Shown: positions 24,346-36,983 of the stretch, in pieces | Position numbering within the stretch: position 1 is the stretch's first letter | Layout of the letters: every line of letters begins with the position of its first letter | Origin: Pectinophora gossypiella | Lineage: Eukaryota; Arthropoda; Insecta; Lepidoptera; Gelechiidae | NCBI RefSeq assembly: GCF_024362695.1 | Contig: NC_065408.1 | Location: forward strand, 6,386,001-6,450,000 | Direction of reading: 5' to 3' | DNA: 64,000 nt | The notes under the pieces: model-generated | Seen by the model: only the letters and a program-made list of their open reading frames with translations | The model's database searches: none | What the model was told of the DNA's origin: nothing | Program-made: the position numbers and the translations under genes

Positions 24346-24797
24346 ACAGCCTCGGTGGTCTAGTGGTTAGAGCGTTAGGCTCAAGATCTGGAGGTCCGGG
24401 TTCGATTCCCAATGGGGACATTGTCGAAATCACTTTGTGAGACTGTCCTTTGTTTGGTAAGGACTTTTCAGGCTTGAATCACCTGATTGTCCGAAAAAGT
24501 AAGATGATTCCGTGCTTCGGAAGGCACGTTAAGCCGTTGGTCCCGGCTACATACATACATACATAAACTCACGCCCGTAATCCCTAATGAGGTGGGCAGA
24601 GCCACAAGTAATCAAAGACAACTTGCAGCCACTGTTGATACGAATCCCCGAATTGTTGGTCCCGGCTATTAGCCGTAAAAACACCTCCACCAACCCGCAG
24701 TGGAGCAGCGTGGTGGAGTATGCTCCATACCCCCTCCGGTTGATTGAGGGGAGGCCTGTGCCCAGCAGTGGGACGTATATAGGCAGTTTATGTTATG
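24346..24797 (+). mobile_element. tRNA-derived SINE (family A), full, with 12-bp target duplication
   Basis: ttattctgctta flanks at 24334-24345 and 24798-24809. The tRNA-like head includes gcctcggtggtctagtggtt and ggttcgattcccaatgggga. The body reads gaaggcacgttaagccgttg and the tail ggcctgtgcccagcagtggg. Between two copies of gttggtcccggcta lies an extra segment of about 110 bp, with (ACAT)n and gaggtgggcagagcc, absent from the copy at 42945. Confidence 0.85.
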
Positions 24798-24809
24798 TTA
24801 TTCTGCTTA

Positions 24810-26680
24810 CATGCGATCGGTCCCTCGACAATAAGCAGTTCTGTTATATTGCCAGTGGGATGTTAGGCATGCCTTTCCAGTGTCAGGTTGCCTTCATTTT
24901 GTTTCTCACTGCTGAAGTTTGTCCCAGATATGTAGCCTTTTTAGGCGTCTCAACGGCAGCGGTTCACTTAAGGCCGATGCAAGCCTGTTTTCATGGTGGA
25001 CAATCCTTTTTCTATAAGGCTCGATAATATGGTCTGCTTCCTCTTTAACAGTGGGTATTTGCAAATAGTCGTGAATTTCGTTCATTTTTGTAAACCAGTT
25101 ATAAAAAAAATGATTTTATAAATAAATATGAGACGGGTTCATCTATCGAGGGACGAAAAACGTTATTCGAAGTCCCCTTTTACTCCAGAACGGTTTCTTA
25201 AAAGCCGGAAAATTTGTCCAATTTGCACGAAGCCCCTTTGATATTTGGATTCAAAAGAGACGCGATGTTACGTCGATTTTTCACAACAATCGAATACGAA
25301 TACTCTTTTGGGTTATACAAGATATAAATATGATTTCGTTATTAGCCAAATAAAGTTGAAATTGACTTGCGTTTATGATGTTTTTGTAAAGGGATTTGTT
25401 TTTTTTTTTCCTTTTTCTTATTACTTATTAGGTCGAGGTTATTTATATAAGCTTGATTATACAAACAATGTTATAAATATTTTTGCATATTTTTTTCCAA
25501 AATACACAATTTTAGCTTAAATCCGTGACTGATTTCGATTGTTACTTTAACAATGAGATATGTTGCAAAGCGCCTAGATAAATCATGTAACATGTATTAA
25601 TATAGGTATTAAGCGATGGTATGCCAGGACAAGGTTTTGTAATTTATTTCATTATAAACAAATAAAAAAATGTATGTGAGATTTGTAATAAACATTATTC
25701 CGGAACTTTTGGAATGTCAGGATCAGTTGCAGTTCCATTCCACTGCCTCACTCGCTGGTATGGCGCTAAAGCAAGCTAGCTTATCGCAATCGTTACCCTG
25801 ACAGACGAGTAACCTTCCGCGACCTGAACACCCTGTCTTTTGTTTGAAATTTTCTACCGGGAGAGGAGTTCTCAGCAAAAAAAAAGCGTGAACCACAATC
25901 TACCAAGCGATAATCAGCACGTTTACCAGAACATCAAAGTATCAGCAATTCACGACTAAATATTTACAATATTTCAATTTGAACGGCGTTTTCCAAGGAT
26001 CGAGTGCTTATTTGCATGACAAAGACTAAGTAACCCTCCAAGGATTTTGGCTATGCGTCTGTCTATTACAAAATTCTACGAGAGGAAATGTTACAAGCGC
26101 TATCCATATCGACTGTGTACTTATGAATTTTAACGTCATCCCATTATTTTAATGTGGAACTTGAAAATCAGCAGTGCAACTCTATAACGAACATTTTCAC
26201 ATCTCGCGATTTTGCGGTGAGATTTATGATGTGTCCTTAAAGATATCATCTCGTAGCGTTACGCTTCTTTTCACAGAAGTCCGATTACCTTGCTTATCTG
26301 ACCTTCCAACCAGCTAAGAGAATTACAGAAAACAGATTAGGTTACATACCTCCGAACGCATTTCTCGGAAAAGTGGGTTTCCTAACAATGTTTTTCTTCC
26401 TCACGGTATCCCGAGAATACGATAAATTTATATATTTCAAATTAGGAAACAGACAGCTTAAATAACAATTTGTTATCAAATAAATAAATTAAAAAAAAAT
26501 GCAAATAGTTTATACATTAGCCAATGAAGTTTCCACTTATAACTAATACATGCATCACTTAGAAGTAGATACAAAGTAATAAAGTAGTAATAAGCAATAA
26601 ATGAGTTATAAATAATGAGTAAACTCGATAATTATACTAGATACTAGCATAAAACCAGCATTGTAGTTGCGGATGGATAG
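24810..26680. other. No gene recognised
   Basis: 26325-26410 holds a decayed LINE scrap (tacctccgaacgcatttctc) like 6405-6600. The rest is AT-rich. Confidence 0.35.
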
Positions 26681-26682
26681 AT

Positions 26683-26748
26683 CTATGGGTGGCGTCCCAA
26701 GTATCTTCCGCATTACATTCTAGAAGTTACTTGGGATGCCACCCATAG
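26683..26748. repeat. 21-bp hairpin with one mismatch
   Basis: ctatgggtggcgtcccaagt(a) at 26683-26703 pairs with 26728-26748, with one mismatched pair and a 24-nt loop. Confidence 0.85.
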
Positions 26749-27239
26749 CATTCGACATATTTTGAGTATGGAATGACATTCATATTGGAATTTTACGTAA
26801 TCCCGCGCTAACTTTCACCTTTATTTTAAGCACTTGAACGCGAAGTGCGATCAGATTTTGAATTTCGCACATTTTCATGACCCTGCTATGAAATATGTAT
26901 ACATAAGTACTTAGGTACTTACTAAGTACGCTTTTAGAAACAAACTACTATTTTTTAAACTCCCGGTTTTATTGTTTCTTTGAGTTTCATATACAGTATC
27001 GTTATGGATAATATGAATAGTTTCAAGATATTTGACGTACATTGCAAGACAATTTTCTTCTTTGAGATGCAAATGATTCTGTAGGAAATTCATAGCTCAA
27101 ATGGAGTGTCTGACTAACATCTACACTTCTCTTAGATTTATTCATTCCTATTATTGATTAGATACATCTTTATTAGCTTTGAAAGGCAAAACATGTGTAG
27201 ATATTTATTGCTGAATATAAAGGAACTAGAATATCTTAT

Positions 27240-27300
27240 CTAGACTATTTCACCACACTGCTGTGCAAAAGCCTCCCCTTGATTCCTCCACTCCAAGCTA
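27240..27300 (+). repeat. LINE fragment
   Basis: ccacactgctgtgcaaaagc variant of the repeat near 9965. Confidence 0.35.
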
Positions 27301-27645
27301 GAAAAATAAAAATAAACCCAAATTATTGTTTAAATTGTAACCGTCGTCGGATGCTCCCGTCGTCCGTAGTCGTACGGCGTCTACCCAACACGAACGTATC
27401 AAATTGCTTACTGGGAGTCCCACAACTTTGTTATTGTAAAATATAAGCGAAGCGAAAGAAAGGACAGTGAGTCAAAACTCTGTTGATGGAGGGGGACCCC
27501 TCTAACAATATGTTTGTTTTTCCCCGAACATGCGTGGCACGTGATTTTGTTCGTATTTTGACAGAACGACATAATTTTGTCGTCAGAATCGATAAAATGA
27601 GCGTGACAAAATTTGATCACGTTACGCATGTTAGACCTACTAATT
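27301..27645 (-). repeat. LINE-derived unit
   Basis: The end, 27560-27640, carries cgtcagaatcgataaaatg and gttacgcatgttagacc, as at 1260-1335 and 52840. The GC-richer stretch at 27340-27400 is unclassified. Confidence 0.45.
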
Positions 27646-27654
27646 AACTAGATG

Positions 27655-27730
27655 TCAACTACATACATTTTGTTGGTGGCGCGACTGTGATTTACGCCAC
27701 CATAGTGTTCTAGTGACATAGGGCCCTGAG
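27655..27730. mobile_element. MITE M4 end, inverted relative to 23705
   Basis: catacattttgttggtggcg and agtgacatagggccct are the complement of the start of 23705-23870. Confidence 0.5.
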
Positions 27731-28494
27731 TCTATGACACAAAATTTAATTTCGAATCTGATTCATCTACTACGATTCAACCTTCCCACTATTGGCTCTG
27801 AATAATAATTACATTGAGCCTTTACGATGCTTGCCACTAAAAACAGCAACTATTATTAAATTACGAACCACAGAAACAAATTATCGCTTACATCAAAATA
27901 AGCGTAAATTCTCGTTATTCGATAATGGCGCGCGCGGTTTGAATCGATACCTGCTCTCGAATAGCATACGAACACGAGTTTTGTCATCAACTGTTTCAAA
28001 TATTTGACGATGGTAAGATATAGCCGAGGTCCTAAGCAAACATCTGAACACGGACGAAGAGGCGTCTCACAGACGCGACAGCGACGCCAACGGAATATTA
28101 AGCCGAACTTAATACCTAATTCGTTTATTGCGCAATCAAGGCGTATTCAGCGGATTGTCAATACGATTTCTTGAGACTCCAACCCGCGCCTATTGCCGAG
28201 TAAACTCCAAAATAACAATATTAGAGTGGTATCATTTAGCACACTAATACTAACATTTATATTTGTTATTTATTTAACACTCAACACTCACTCACTTACT
28301 CACTCTTTTCTTTTTACTTACTCTTGCATAATTAACATACTCCTGCCCGTAACGCCTGTTGAAAAATACCACAAATTCATTTTTTATAGAAACCAATTTC
28401 GTAAAGTACTATGATGAATTAATACACAGAACAATATTATAAATTCAAAAGTAACTCTATCTATCTGTTTGTTATCTTTTCATCGATTTAGAAC
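27731..28494. other. No gene recognised
   Basis: The frame at 27792-28007 has no family that I recognise. Confidence 0.35.
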
Positions 28495-28655
28495 ATATTT
28501 GGTAAGGAGATAGTTTAAAAACTACCAAAGCTACCGTAGCATAGCTTTTATCCCGGAGATCACCCCCTAAGGGGATGAAATGGGGATGGGAAAAAGAAGC
28601 ACGTGCGGTAACCAAAGTCCACGCGGACAAAGTCGCGGGCGGAAACAAGTTGTAA
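28495..28655 (-). repeat. Interspersed repeat, minus copy
   Basis: On the minus strand, gcccgcgactttgtccgcgt, then ggtgatctccgggataaaag, matches 14445-14560. Confidence 0.6.
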
Positions 28656-29210
28656 TTAAGAAATTACTTAGGTAAAAGTTTTCAAGCCTCAGTGAGACAG
28701 AGTTCCACTCTACATAAAAGTCCCTGACGGAAAGTCGTAGAGACTACGTTAAGTAACGAAACACTAGAACAAGGACTTTGGCAAACTAAATATATCTACT
28801 TATGACAAGCCTCCAGCCGCGCTCTGCATTATCGAAAGTTAATTTTGTCCCGCTATAATAAATTGAGAATTGCGGTCTGTCGATAGAAGATTATATGAAG
28901 ATATTTGTGTACATAGTTGGCGAGAATAACAAACCGATGACGCACGAAATACTTAAACTTATTTTGTCCTTGATGACAATATCTTTTTTAATTTAAGAGT
29001 TATGGCTTCGGCAACATGTAGTCAAGGGTCGAGCTCTTAGTTAGGTAAGTGCGGTTCATTACTAGCAACCTTGCCCTAATATATCATTTTAATTATAGTT
29101 TTACTAACATAGATAAGTTTAGGTAAGATCATGGTTACTAACTCTATATGGGTAGTAGCGGCATAAAATAATGAATAATACTTACTACGTAGTAGCGGTA
29201 CCAGAAATCA
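28656..29210. other. No feature recognised
   Basis: Nothing matched. Confidence 0.35.
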
Positions 29211-29214
29211 AAGC

Positions 29215-29341
29215 GGCGCTCTTCGTCTGAGAAGCCTTTTTTTTAACGTGACTTTTTATGGCATTAACTACTTGGCCGGACAAATGGCGAGCGCTGACGG
29301 CTCTCACTCGGTACAAAATTTAAGACAACGGGCCTGACTTA
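29215..29341 (-). mobile_element. Retroelement family R, 3' fragment
   Basis: The minus strand carries gtccggccaagtagttaatg and gttgtcttaaattttgtacc, as at 19125 and 30060. Confidence 0.6.
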
Positions 29342-29503
29342 GGGGTTTAAAAAGGCCACATTAAAGCAATTCATCTAAGAAAGCAATATTGCTATTTGAC
29401 ATTGATTGCATTGTGCACTTACTTTTATACGTATATGCGCAAATGTCAAATTGAAATATTGCTTTTTAGATGAATTGCTTAAATGTGGCCTTTTTAACCC
29501 CCC
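29342..29503. mobile_element. Palindromic MITE, family M3, near complete
   Basis: Left end ggggtttaaaaaggccacat and right end gtggcctttttaaccccc pair over roughly 60 bp, including gcaattcatcta. Fragments lie at 22045 and 37365. Confidence 0.75.
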
Positions 29504-29675
29504 TCGAATCAGCACTACTATTCTACTTCCTAACTTTACACATTAAATTGCATGCAAACTAGTGACACACAGAACCACAGTGACAACACTAGTGGAATAA
29601 ATATTAAAAAACTAACTAAATAGTTGACAAAACTGAACTAACTATTACTTCACAATTCTCGGTCCTAACACATTT

Positions 29676-30175
29676 TTGTTGACAAATTATCTGTTAACCG
29701 ACGAGTTCCCTTTTCCAATATCTGCAGGCATCGACAAATATTGGAAATCAGACTCGTGTTACGATGTAATGAAATCCAGACGGAACTATTTACATCTCTG
29801 TATTTGCTCAAGAAAGCTGTGTGCATTTATGGATACGATTCGATCTTATCAAGTTTGTAGTTCGGATAGACCTAATGTGAATTTACGTAGATATAGCTCA
29901 TATCCTTACCCCGATACCGACCCCGCCGGCGTGGTAGACGATTTCCCTCAATCAGCGCTTATCGCTATCGAGCCACTAGAGTCGATTAATTCTTTCAAAA
30001 AATTTTCCTCTCAGACTACGCCCTGAGTCGAAGTTCGCGCCCAACTGGGCACCCTCAGGCCTGTTGTCTTAAACGTTGTACCTGGTGAAAGCCTTCAGCG
30101 CTCCCCATTTGTCCGGCCAAGTAGTTAATGCCATCTGCGGCGAATCTACAATAAGTCACGTCAAAAAAAACATTT
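29676..30175 (+). mobile_element. Retroelement family R copy with coding scrap
   Basis: The frame to 30026 ends DTDPAGVVDDFPQSALIAIE and runs into the non-coding 3' part shared with 19125. The DPAGV..DFPQSALIAIE phrase is repeat-derived in Lepidoptera, as I recall. Its early part (MLTNYLLTDEF) has no match. Confidence 0.5.
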
Positions 30176-31205
30176 GGGTGGTTAAAAAACATAGACCGCG
30201 TTCTGGTTGCATGGTTGTCTTCTGATTACTTATGGCTCTGCCTGCGCCCAAGTTATTATAGGAGGAAACATGACAAGAAATACAAGAACAACTGAATATC
30301 TAACAGATAATAACCTTAAATAATACACAGGTTAAATGGGCATCTTTGCTTAAAAATCCTTTATTATTAAATACTCGTAAGTACTTAAATAACAAACTAT
30401 TTGTATGCCTACTAACAGACCGAATACCTTCTTTGTGTATACCTTTGTTCACAAATAAAGAATTTGATTTGATTTGAAACTTACAGTAATAACATTACAA
30501 AAGTTCATTTAATAAACTTAAAAAAAGAAGCTTTGGAATACCGAACAAAGTTTAAATCACTATTCCATTAATTACTAACTGCTAAAACAGCGCACTTTTC
30601 AATTTGCGTTCACATTATTGTGAGTGCTTGGTCGATAATAAAGAACTTTCACGGTATATTAACCGCTTTGTGAACCAATCGACCGATAGTACTCGTTGAA
30701 GCGAAATGAATAAATATGCCTCATAAATATTTCAGTTTAAATTATTTGTATTCACACCATGTATCTGCCAAGGTAGATGAAAATTAGCGTTAAATCCGGC
30801 CAAGTGCGATTTAGAGAGATATCTCACTGACGTTGCCGCTTCAATACGACCTCCGTTCAGATACGAAAGGAATTGTCAAGTACATAAACCTTATTGCACA
30901 GAACTTAATTTTTACAATCCGACATAACACTTGAATACAGTACAACTTGGTAAAAATGTCTTTTTGTTGCCTTTCAAATCTCTGTACTAATAATATGGGT
31001 GAAATTTTGACAGTTAAAAAAACCGGACTCGTCCTGCAGTAGCAATAAAAGTGAAGTAGTTATGCGAACCAGGTCTTAAAACCTCCAAAAACCGGGAAAT
31101 CCCGCGGTGATCAGGCAGGATATTTTTTACTTGGCATATTGTAGATCTGCCTCTAGGATGGCCAGAAATCGGACGGAAATCAATACATCTAGCAACACTA
31201 GAATA
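30176..31205. other. No gene recognised
   Basis: A LINE tail (aataaagaatttgatttgatttg) lies at 30455-30477. Confidence 0.4.
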
Positions 31206-31455
31206 GGTATATCATCACTAATTTAAGAGCCACGCTCTTGTCGGTGTAGCGTTTTTCATGTTACTTTTTTAGGGATAAATAGGGCGGTGGTTTCCCTCTT
31301 GCCTTCCGCCCCGCAGTACTCTGTCTGACGCGAGTGGGATGGCGCCCAGACTAGTCTATTTGAAAGCCGTACTAGGACTCCTGTCCTCCGCCTCTGAATA
31401 GTACTGACAGTTACTGCTGCTCTCTGTCAGGTTCCAGGTTACAGACCGACGGCTC
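31206..31455 (-). mobile_element. Retroelement family S fragment, minus
   Basis: Complement of 19900-20185, without the ctat insertion. Confidence 0.6.
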
Positions 31456-33322
31456 CCACAACGGATAAGGTATATACTTACTTACCTAAAATTACATGTT
31501 CACTTAAGTCTGCAAACAGCGAACAAGTGTTCGTGCAATTACTTGAAGTTAAACGTACAATGTTCGTTTTATACGACCCAGACAAACACTGGACCTCTGG
31601 ATCAAATATTAAAACATTTTAAAGTGTCCTTATAGTGGGCGAATAATTTGTCAAAAGGTCATTAAAAATATAATGTCCGACGAATCACCAAGCAGAGAAA
31701 ACTTTGGTTTTGAGTCTCTACTATCATCAGTAAGTATTCAATACTATTTCTTCATACGCTACCTCATTTATAACTCGAGTGAATTAACTAGACGCCAAGG
31801 TGCCTCACACGAAGAATTCAAGAGTCTCAGAGCTGCTTTCTAACATCCAGGTGTAAAGTTTTACTTAAAGCCAGGGTCGTAGTTCTGGTCACTAAGAGAT
31901 TAACTAGGCAAGTTTGATTTTCTATTTATTTATCTAAATCAGAAACTAATGGTACAAAACTGCATTGTAAACAGCAAATTTCCGTTCACAGTACCAGAAA
32001 CGGATAAACGCAGTCACAACATGTGGTTACCAGTATAATATAACGATCATTAGCCGGCCATTTTGCGGAAAATTTGACAATGACAGGTTGCCACAATACG
32101 CGCTTAACCTGGGCGAATGGTGCGAAATAGCACATAATTTATGAAAGCCGTCTTTTCGGATGGCTAAACACTAAAATATGATCGTTTGTGTATCGTAATG
32201 AGCATTAAGGTAAACTCATAGAGTTGGCTTGACCATTGTAGACGGCGATACGGCACCATCTATCACCTTTTGGTCTAAGAGAAAGCTCAATGAAGCGTGG
32301 GTACTTAGTTGGTCTTGCCAAAGACGTGTCATTGACTAGCTCCAAAGGGAATGAAGTCAATGTCACTGTCGATTGTCATAATTGTTTGCAACTTAGCCAA
32401 GGTCCCTGGTGAGTACCAAGCACTTAGCTATCGAATTAGTACTTTCGAGTTAGGTACCAAAAAGTAAAAATTGTTAATCAGTTTTTGTAAGTTCGTCGAT
32501 TTACTACTTACACGTATATTTATTTTTATAACACTGGTAATAAACGTCTATAGACATGACACTTGGCAAGCCAATACCCACGGGTGCCTGACAAATCAAA
32601 CACTTCAACCCATAAATGCAGCGACACTTGGTCAATAGTATTTCAATTCACAGAAATCCAGACAACATTTCTGAGTCACTTGAATTCCCAACGGCTGAAT
32701 TTGCAGCATTCTGACCCCGATATCTATTTATTATTCATCCTTAAGGCACTGCGATATTTACTCTCCCATTACTGTGGCCTCCGAGTCGCGTAGTCCGCAT
32801 TAAAAATTTAACATAAGTTCGTCTGTAAAAGTAGATACCAAGAAAATGTTTAACGGCCAAAATTAAATAAACATCCTCGACCGAGTCAAACTATTACGCA
32901 GCGTAATTGGATACGTACTTAGTCTCGAACATTAAGAATTTATTATGTATCAAAATAATTTGCAAGTTTCCTTTGAGTGAAGCCTTGTACCTACGAGCAA
33001 TTTCGCAAGCTTTGATTAGCAGCTGCCTGCGCGCCTGTTTCCTTGAAGCTATTAAATTATATTTTACTGGTGTTCATTTTGTTGTTGCCAGTTCAATAAT
33101 AATTAGTAGCGGAAAAAAACTATATTTTTGTATACGTAGGTTACGTACGTACTAAATTTATTGTAAGTATTTAGTTGACTGATAAGACAATAAAGAACAA
33201 CAAGATAGATATAATGGTAGTCATGTAACCACCAATCGTTGTAAACACATCAAAGATGAGGTGAGAAAGCATCTTTGGCGACAGATATTACCTATTTATA
33301 CAAAGAAGACATAATAAATATT
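31456..33322. other. No gene recognised
   Basis: 32222-32360 contains a SINE fragment like 20391 (tgtagacggcgatacggc, cgtgggtacttagttgg). The frames at 32563 and 32907 are unassigned. Confidence 0.4.
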
Positions 33323-33959
33323 GGCTCCATAGGGTATGCCCCCGATTTATATAAAGTTTGATATCAATTTATTTGTTAGATTTGAACTAGTACAGTTGAC
33401 AAAAAAAGTGTTTTATAACAAAAATATATTATAAATCTGAATTTATTTTGAGATTGTTTTCCCTCAGTTTGATGACAAAATCATTTCGCAGTTAACGTAA
33501 ACGTTTCTACAAAAAATTTGTCCATTAGTAATAATTAAAAACAAACTGTTAATTTATTGTTTAGTTTTTAGATGATTTTGCATGTTGACTAATATTATTA
33601 TTTGGTTATTATTATTTCTAGAATTATAACTACACTGTGATTTAATTTTATAAGATTTAAGATGATTAGTGGATATGCCACTTATATTATTAGTATTTCT
33701 AGAATTTAAAGCCAGCCTTTTTTTTAATTATATTTACATTTGTTGATTATTTGTATCAAACTGATGAATAAACAATTACAATCATTTTAATTTTTTATAG
33801 CATACCATACAGTATTAAAATATATCAGTAAAACAAATTTGTGTTTCTGACTGTACTTTATAGCAAAAAACCGTCTTTAATTGAGTTTATCGTACTTACT
33901 CAGAATCGGGGGCATACGCTACGGGGGCATACGAAATCCGGGGCATACGCTATGGAGCC
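33323..33959. mobile_element. 637-bp DNA element with GGCTCCATAG ends
   Basis: It begins ggctccatagggtatgcccc. Its other end, read inward, is ggctccatagcgtatgcccc. The right end repeats the gggggcatacg unit three times. The flanks taaatatt and aaaatatt agree at seven of eight positions, which would fit an 8-bp hAT-type duplication. The interior is AT-rich and non-coding. Confidence 0.7.
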
Positions 33960-34077
33960 AAAATATTTAACATTATAGACCTCCCGATTTGTCCCCCGAT
34001 TTGTTTTTTTTTTGTTTTGTCCCTGTTAGTTTACTTGTTTGTTTATGTTTGTTTTTCTACTGATTTGATTTGAAAAA

Positions 34078-34150
34078 CCAGACCTGTCAAATCTTTAGAT
34101 TAGGTAAGCGGACCCTGTGAGAAATGGGATAATACTAGGGGGATGAGACT
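34078..34150 (+). repeat. LINE-derived fragment
   Basis: gaaaaaccagacctgtcaaa and aagcggaccctgtgagaaat continue the repeat seen at 13549 and 18045. Confidence 0.5.
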
Positions 34151-34851
34151 TCCCGATATGTACTTCAGGGTACCTACAACTCATCAATTATTTTATATCC
34201 AGTAAAAAGTTTGTGCCGTACCCGTAAAATCGAACTACTCGTAAACTACACAAGAGAATGAGGATAGGTATCTTAAAAAAAAAAAAACAAACAAATCTCT
34301 CCGATAAATTGGTTCCAAAACCAAAAACGGAGCACAGACAATAAATAACCAACCGCTAAACCGGGACTAATGGCCGAATGCACAAATCTCTCGAAGCGCT
34401 CCAAAAAATGAAAACAATTAGCGCACCGACGGACGGACGAACCGCAAAAACGTATACGAAGATAATTTATTTCCAATCGTTGCAAGAACGGAGATATTAC
34501 ACGTAGCTTTCCGGCTAGCGGCCAGAAAATCCGGGAAATTCTTCCATTCTGTAATCTTTAGTATTTTTCAGACCGTCGGATATGATCCAAAGTGCCTCGA
34601 GGGAAATTATACGAGTATTTTCATATCTACCTAAAAAATGTTAAGTATCTGCGGAAACTTATGTTTCTTCTTAAGATTTAAGAAAAACTCGCTCCTATAG
34701 CATATCGTGTCACTATTGTGAGTCAATGGAATTGATTTATAAATTGCGCAGCCATTTACCGTTGGTCCACACATGTCGTCTCGCGCAACTTGCAAGAAGC
34801 CTGCTACGGTTGCTGTTGTCCTAATATAAATAGTTACGTGGTCGTCAACAG

Positions 34852-35285
34852 GGATGTTAGAGAGCTCCGTTACCGTAACCGAAACTATCGGATAACCGAT
34901 ATAAAAAATCATCCGTAACCGTAACCGAATCCAAAATAAAACTTTCACAAACCGCGCGCATTGTTTTTTTCGTTTCGTCTTTTGTCGTCATAACATAATA
35001 TAACTTGTCGTTATACATAAAATCGCTTTATTAGGTACCTATTTGTATTTCCCACACGATAAGAAGAACGGCCCTATTAAGGTAGCACGTATAATAATCG
35101 TAATACACGTGTCGTGTCGTCGTAATTTGTATTTTACTTTTGAAATTCCTTAAAAAAATAATATACGTAACCGAAATTATCCGAAACTAACGGATAATCC
35201 GAAATAATTTATTATCCGTATCCGTAACCGCATCCGGTATGATAATCATTGTTGTATCCGTATCCAATCCGTGTCTGAAATTCGC
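34852..35285. repeat. CCGTAACCG-rich cluster, possible hAT remnant
   Basis: At 34852 is cagggatgttagagagctcc, followed by many copies of ccgtaaccg, ccgtatccg and cggataacc on both sides of a 200-bp spacer. CAGGGATG starts and GTAACGG-rich subtermini occur in hAT elements. The right terminus is unclear. Confidence 0.4.
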
Positions 35286-36095
35286 GTCCGCGTTATTTTA
35301 AGGGCACGCTTTTTTACACAGTCTTATATTTCTTACACAACACAACTTGGTCGAAAAAATGGAGAGCCCTGAGAGTTCTCATCTATACTTATTGTGTATA
35401 TTGTGCGACTGAGTGATAAATAAAAATACGAAGATTTAGTATATTCTACGCCTGCGACCAAATCCGTCGGTCGGCCAAAACCCTATCCTCAGGCATGTGA
35501 CCAATTCAAACACCCTTGTCGTACGGAAGTATTTGCCATAAAAGTTTTATTGATACGAATTGATAGGTATTTGGAATGTAATACTTTTACATAGTGCATT
35601 TGAAATGTTACTAAGTAAATTTAGAACGAGACTGGAATACCAGATTAAAGCAACACATAGCGTGATAATGATAAAATAACATAACTCGAGGTTCTTATTT
35701 GTTTAATTATCTCATCTTTTAAGAATAGTATTCAACGTTAAACCTGCGCATGTTTTCAGAAAAAAGAATAATACCATATCGGTCTCTCCTTTATGTGCAC
35801 GACTTCACTTCCTGCAAAAGCGATTGTTTGCAACAACAATTGAGCCAAACCATTTAGAAAAAAAATATCTATTATGTATATATGGTAACATTCGTTCCAA
35901 TCATTCACTCTCTTCATTTTAAATTTGTATCGAATCAACACATTCTCTGTAATATATTATTGCCAAAATTAATAAACTGTGAAAATTGCCGTCACAATCT
36001 CTTTTATTTACTTATGTCTTTCCTAGACAGCGATAACAAAGGGTAAGAAATTATTATATTATTTTTGTTTCCTTTCAATTATAACAGTACCACAA
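35286..36095. other. No feature recognised
   Basis: Nothing matched. Confidence 0.35.
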
Positions 36096-36100
36096 TTTTT

Positions 36101-36335
36101 ACCCGACTGCGGCGAAGCAAAAAGAGGATTATGTATTTGACCGCTGCAACGTAACTTCTAAACGTCTGTTCCAACGTCACTTCTAAACCACCTGTCAGAA
36201 TTTGACAAATGAGGTGTCACTAGAAGCGTCTTGATTATCCGGCGGTTATAAGCTATGTGACGTCACGGTAAACTTAATGTGGCGCCCTCTGGAGGACATA
36301 AAGTGACGACGAAAAACTAAAGCCCGACTGCGGAA
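36101..36335. repeat. Unit between two cccgactgcgg direct repeats
   Basis: acccgactgcggcgaagc at 36101 and gcccgactgcgg at about 36325 bracket a GC-richer 220 bp. It may be an interspersed repeat or a gene-like fragment; no frame is convincing. Confidence 0.35.
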
Positions 36336-36653
36336 AAATAACGTTCTAGTAAGTATGGAACTCTCTGAAATTCTTCCAAATTATAGTGATGTTTAGTAGA
36401 TAGCCGTTGTGAAAGGTGAAACTTATAATACCTCTTCGCGTAGTTTCGGGTTAAAAATTATGTAAAGAAAAGGAATTTTACCAAAAGTGGTCAGAATGTC
36501 CACCACTAACGAGACCTACACACCAAATAAATAGACCGCTTAATACTGTGTAGTAAATACCAAACTGCAGTCAAAAATATGCTATCAATAAAAAGTTATA
36601 GCTAAATGAAAAATCATATTTTTTAACCTAAAATATATTTCCAACATCATTGT

Positions 36654-36949
36654 AACGACCTCCGTGGTCCAGTGATTCGAATCCCGGTGGGGACATATCA
36701 CAAGAATCACTTTGTGATCCCTAGTTTGGTTAGGACATTACTGGCTGATCACCTGATTGTCCAAAAACTTAGATGATCCGTGCTTCGGAAGGCACATTAA
36801 GCCGTTGGTCCCGGTTACTACTTACTGATGTAAGTAAGTAGTCGTTACATGAGCCGTGTCAGGGGCCTTTGGCGGCTCAATAGTTACCCTGACACCAGGG
36901 TTGATGAGGTTGGTATTCCACCTCACAACCCACACGATAGAAGAAGAAT
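36654..36949 (+). mobile_element. tRNA-derived SINE (family B), near full length
   Basis: Flanked by aacatcattgt (36643-36653) and aacatcactgt (36950-36960). The tRNA-like head is damaged in the middle. The body runs through tggcggctcaatagttaccc to cacaacccacacgatagaag. Confidence 0.8.
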
Positions 36950-36983
36950 AACATCACTGTTCCAACACACATTGTTAACTGAT

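Noticed and set aside
24587..25027. 146-codon protein, the longest single open frame
   Set aside because: Its first half is the SINE A tail. The same translated phrase (RLIEGRPVPSSGTYIGSL) appears in the SINE at 42945 and, in part, at 2482-2742.
34631..34948. 105-codon minus-strand frame
   Set aside because: It covers the CCGTAACCG cluster and shows no family motif.
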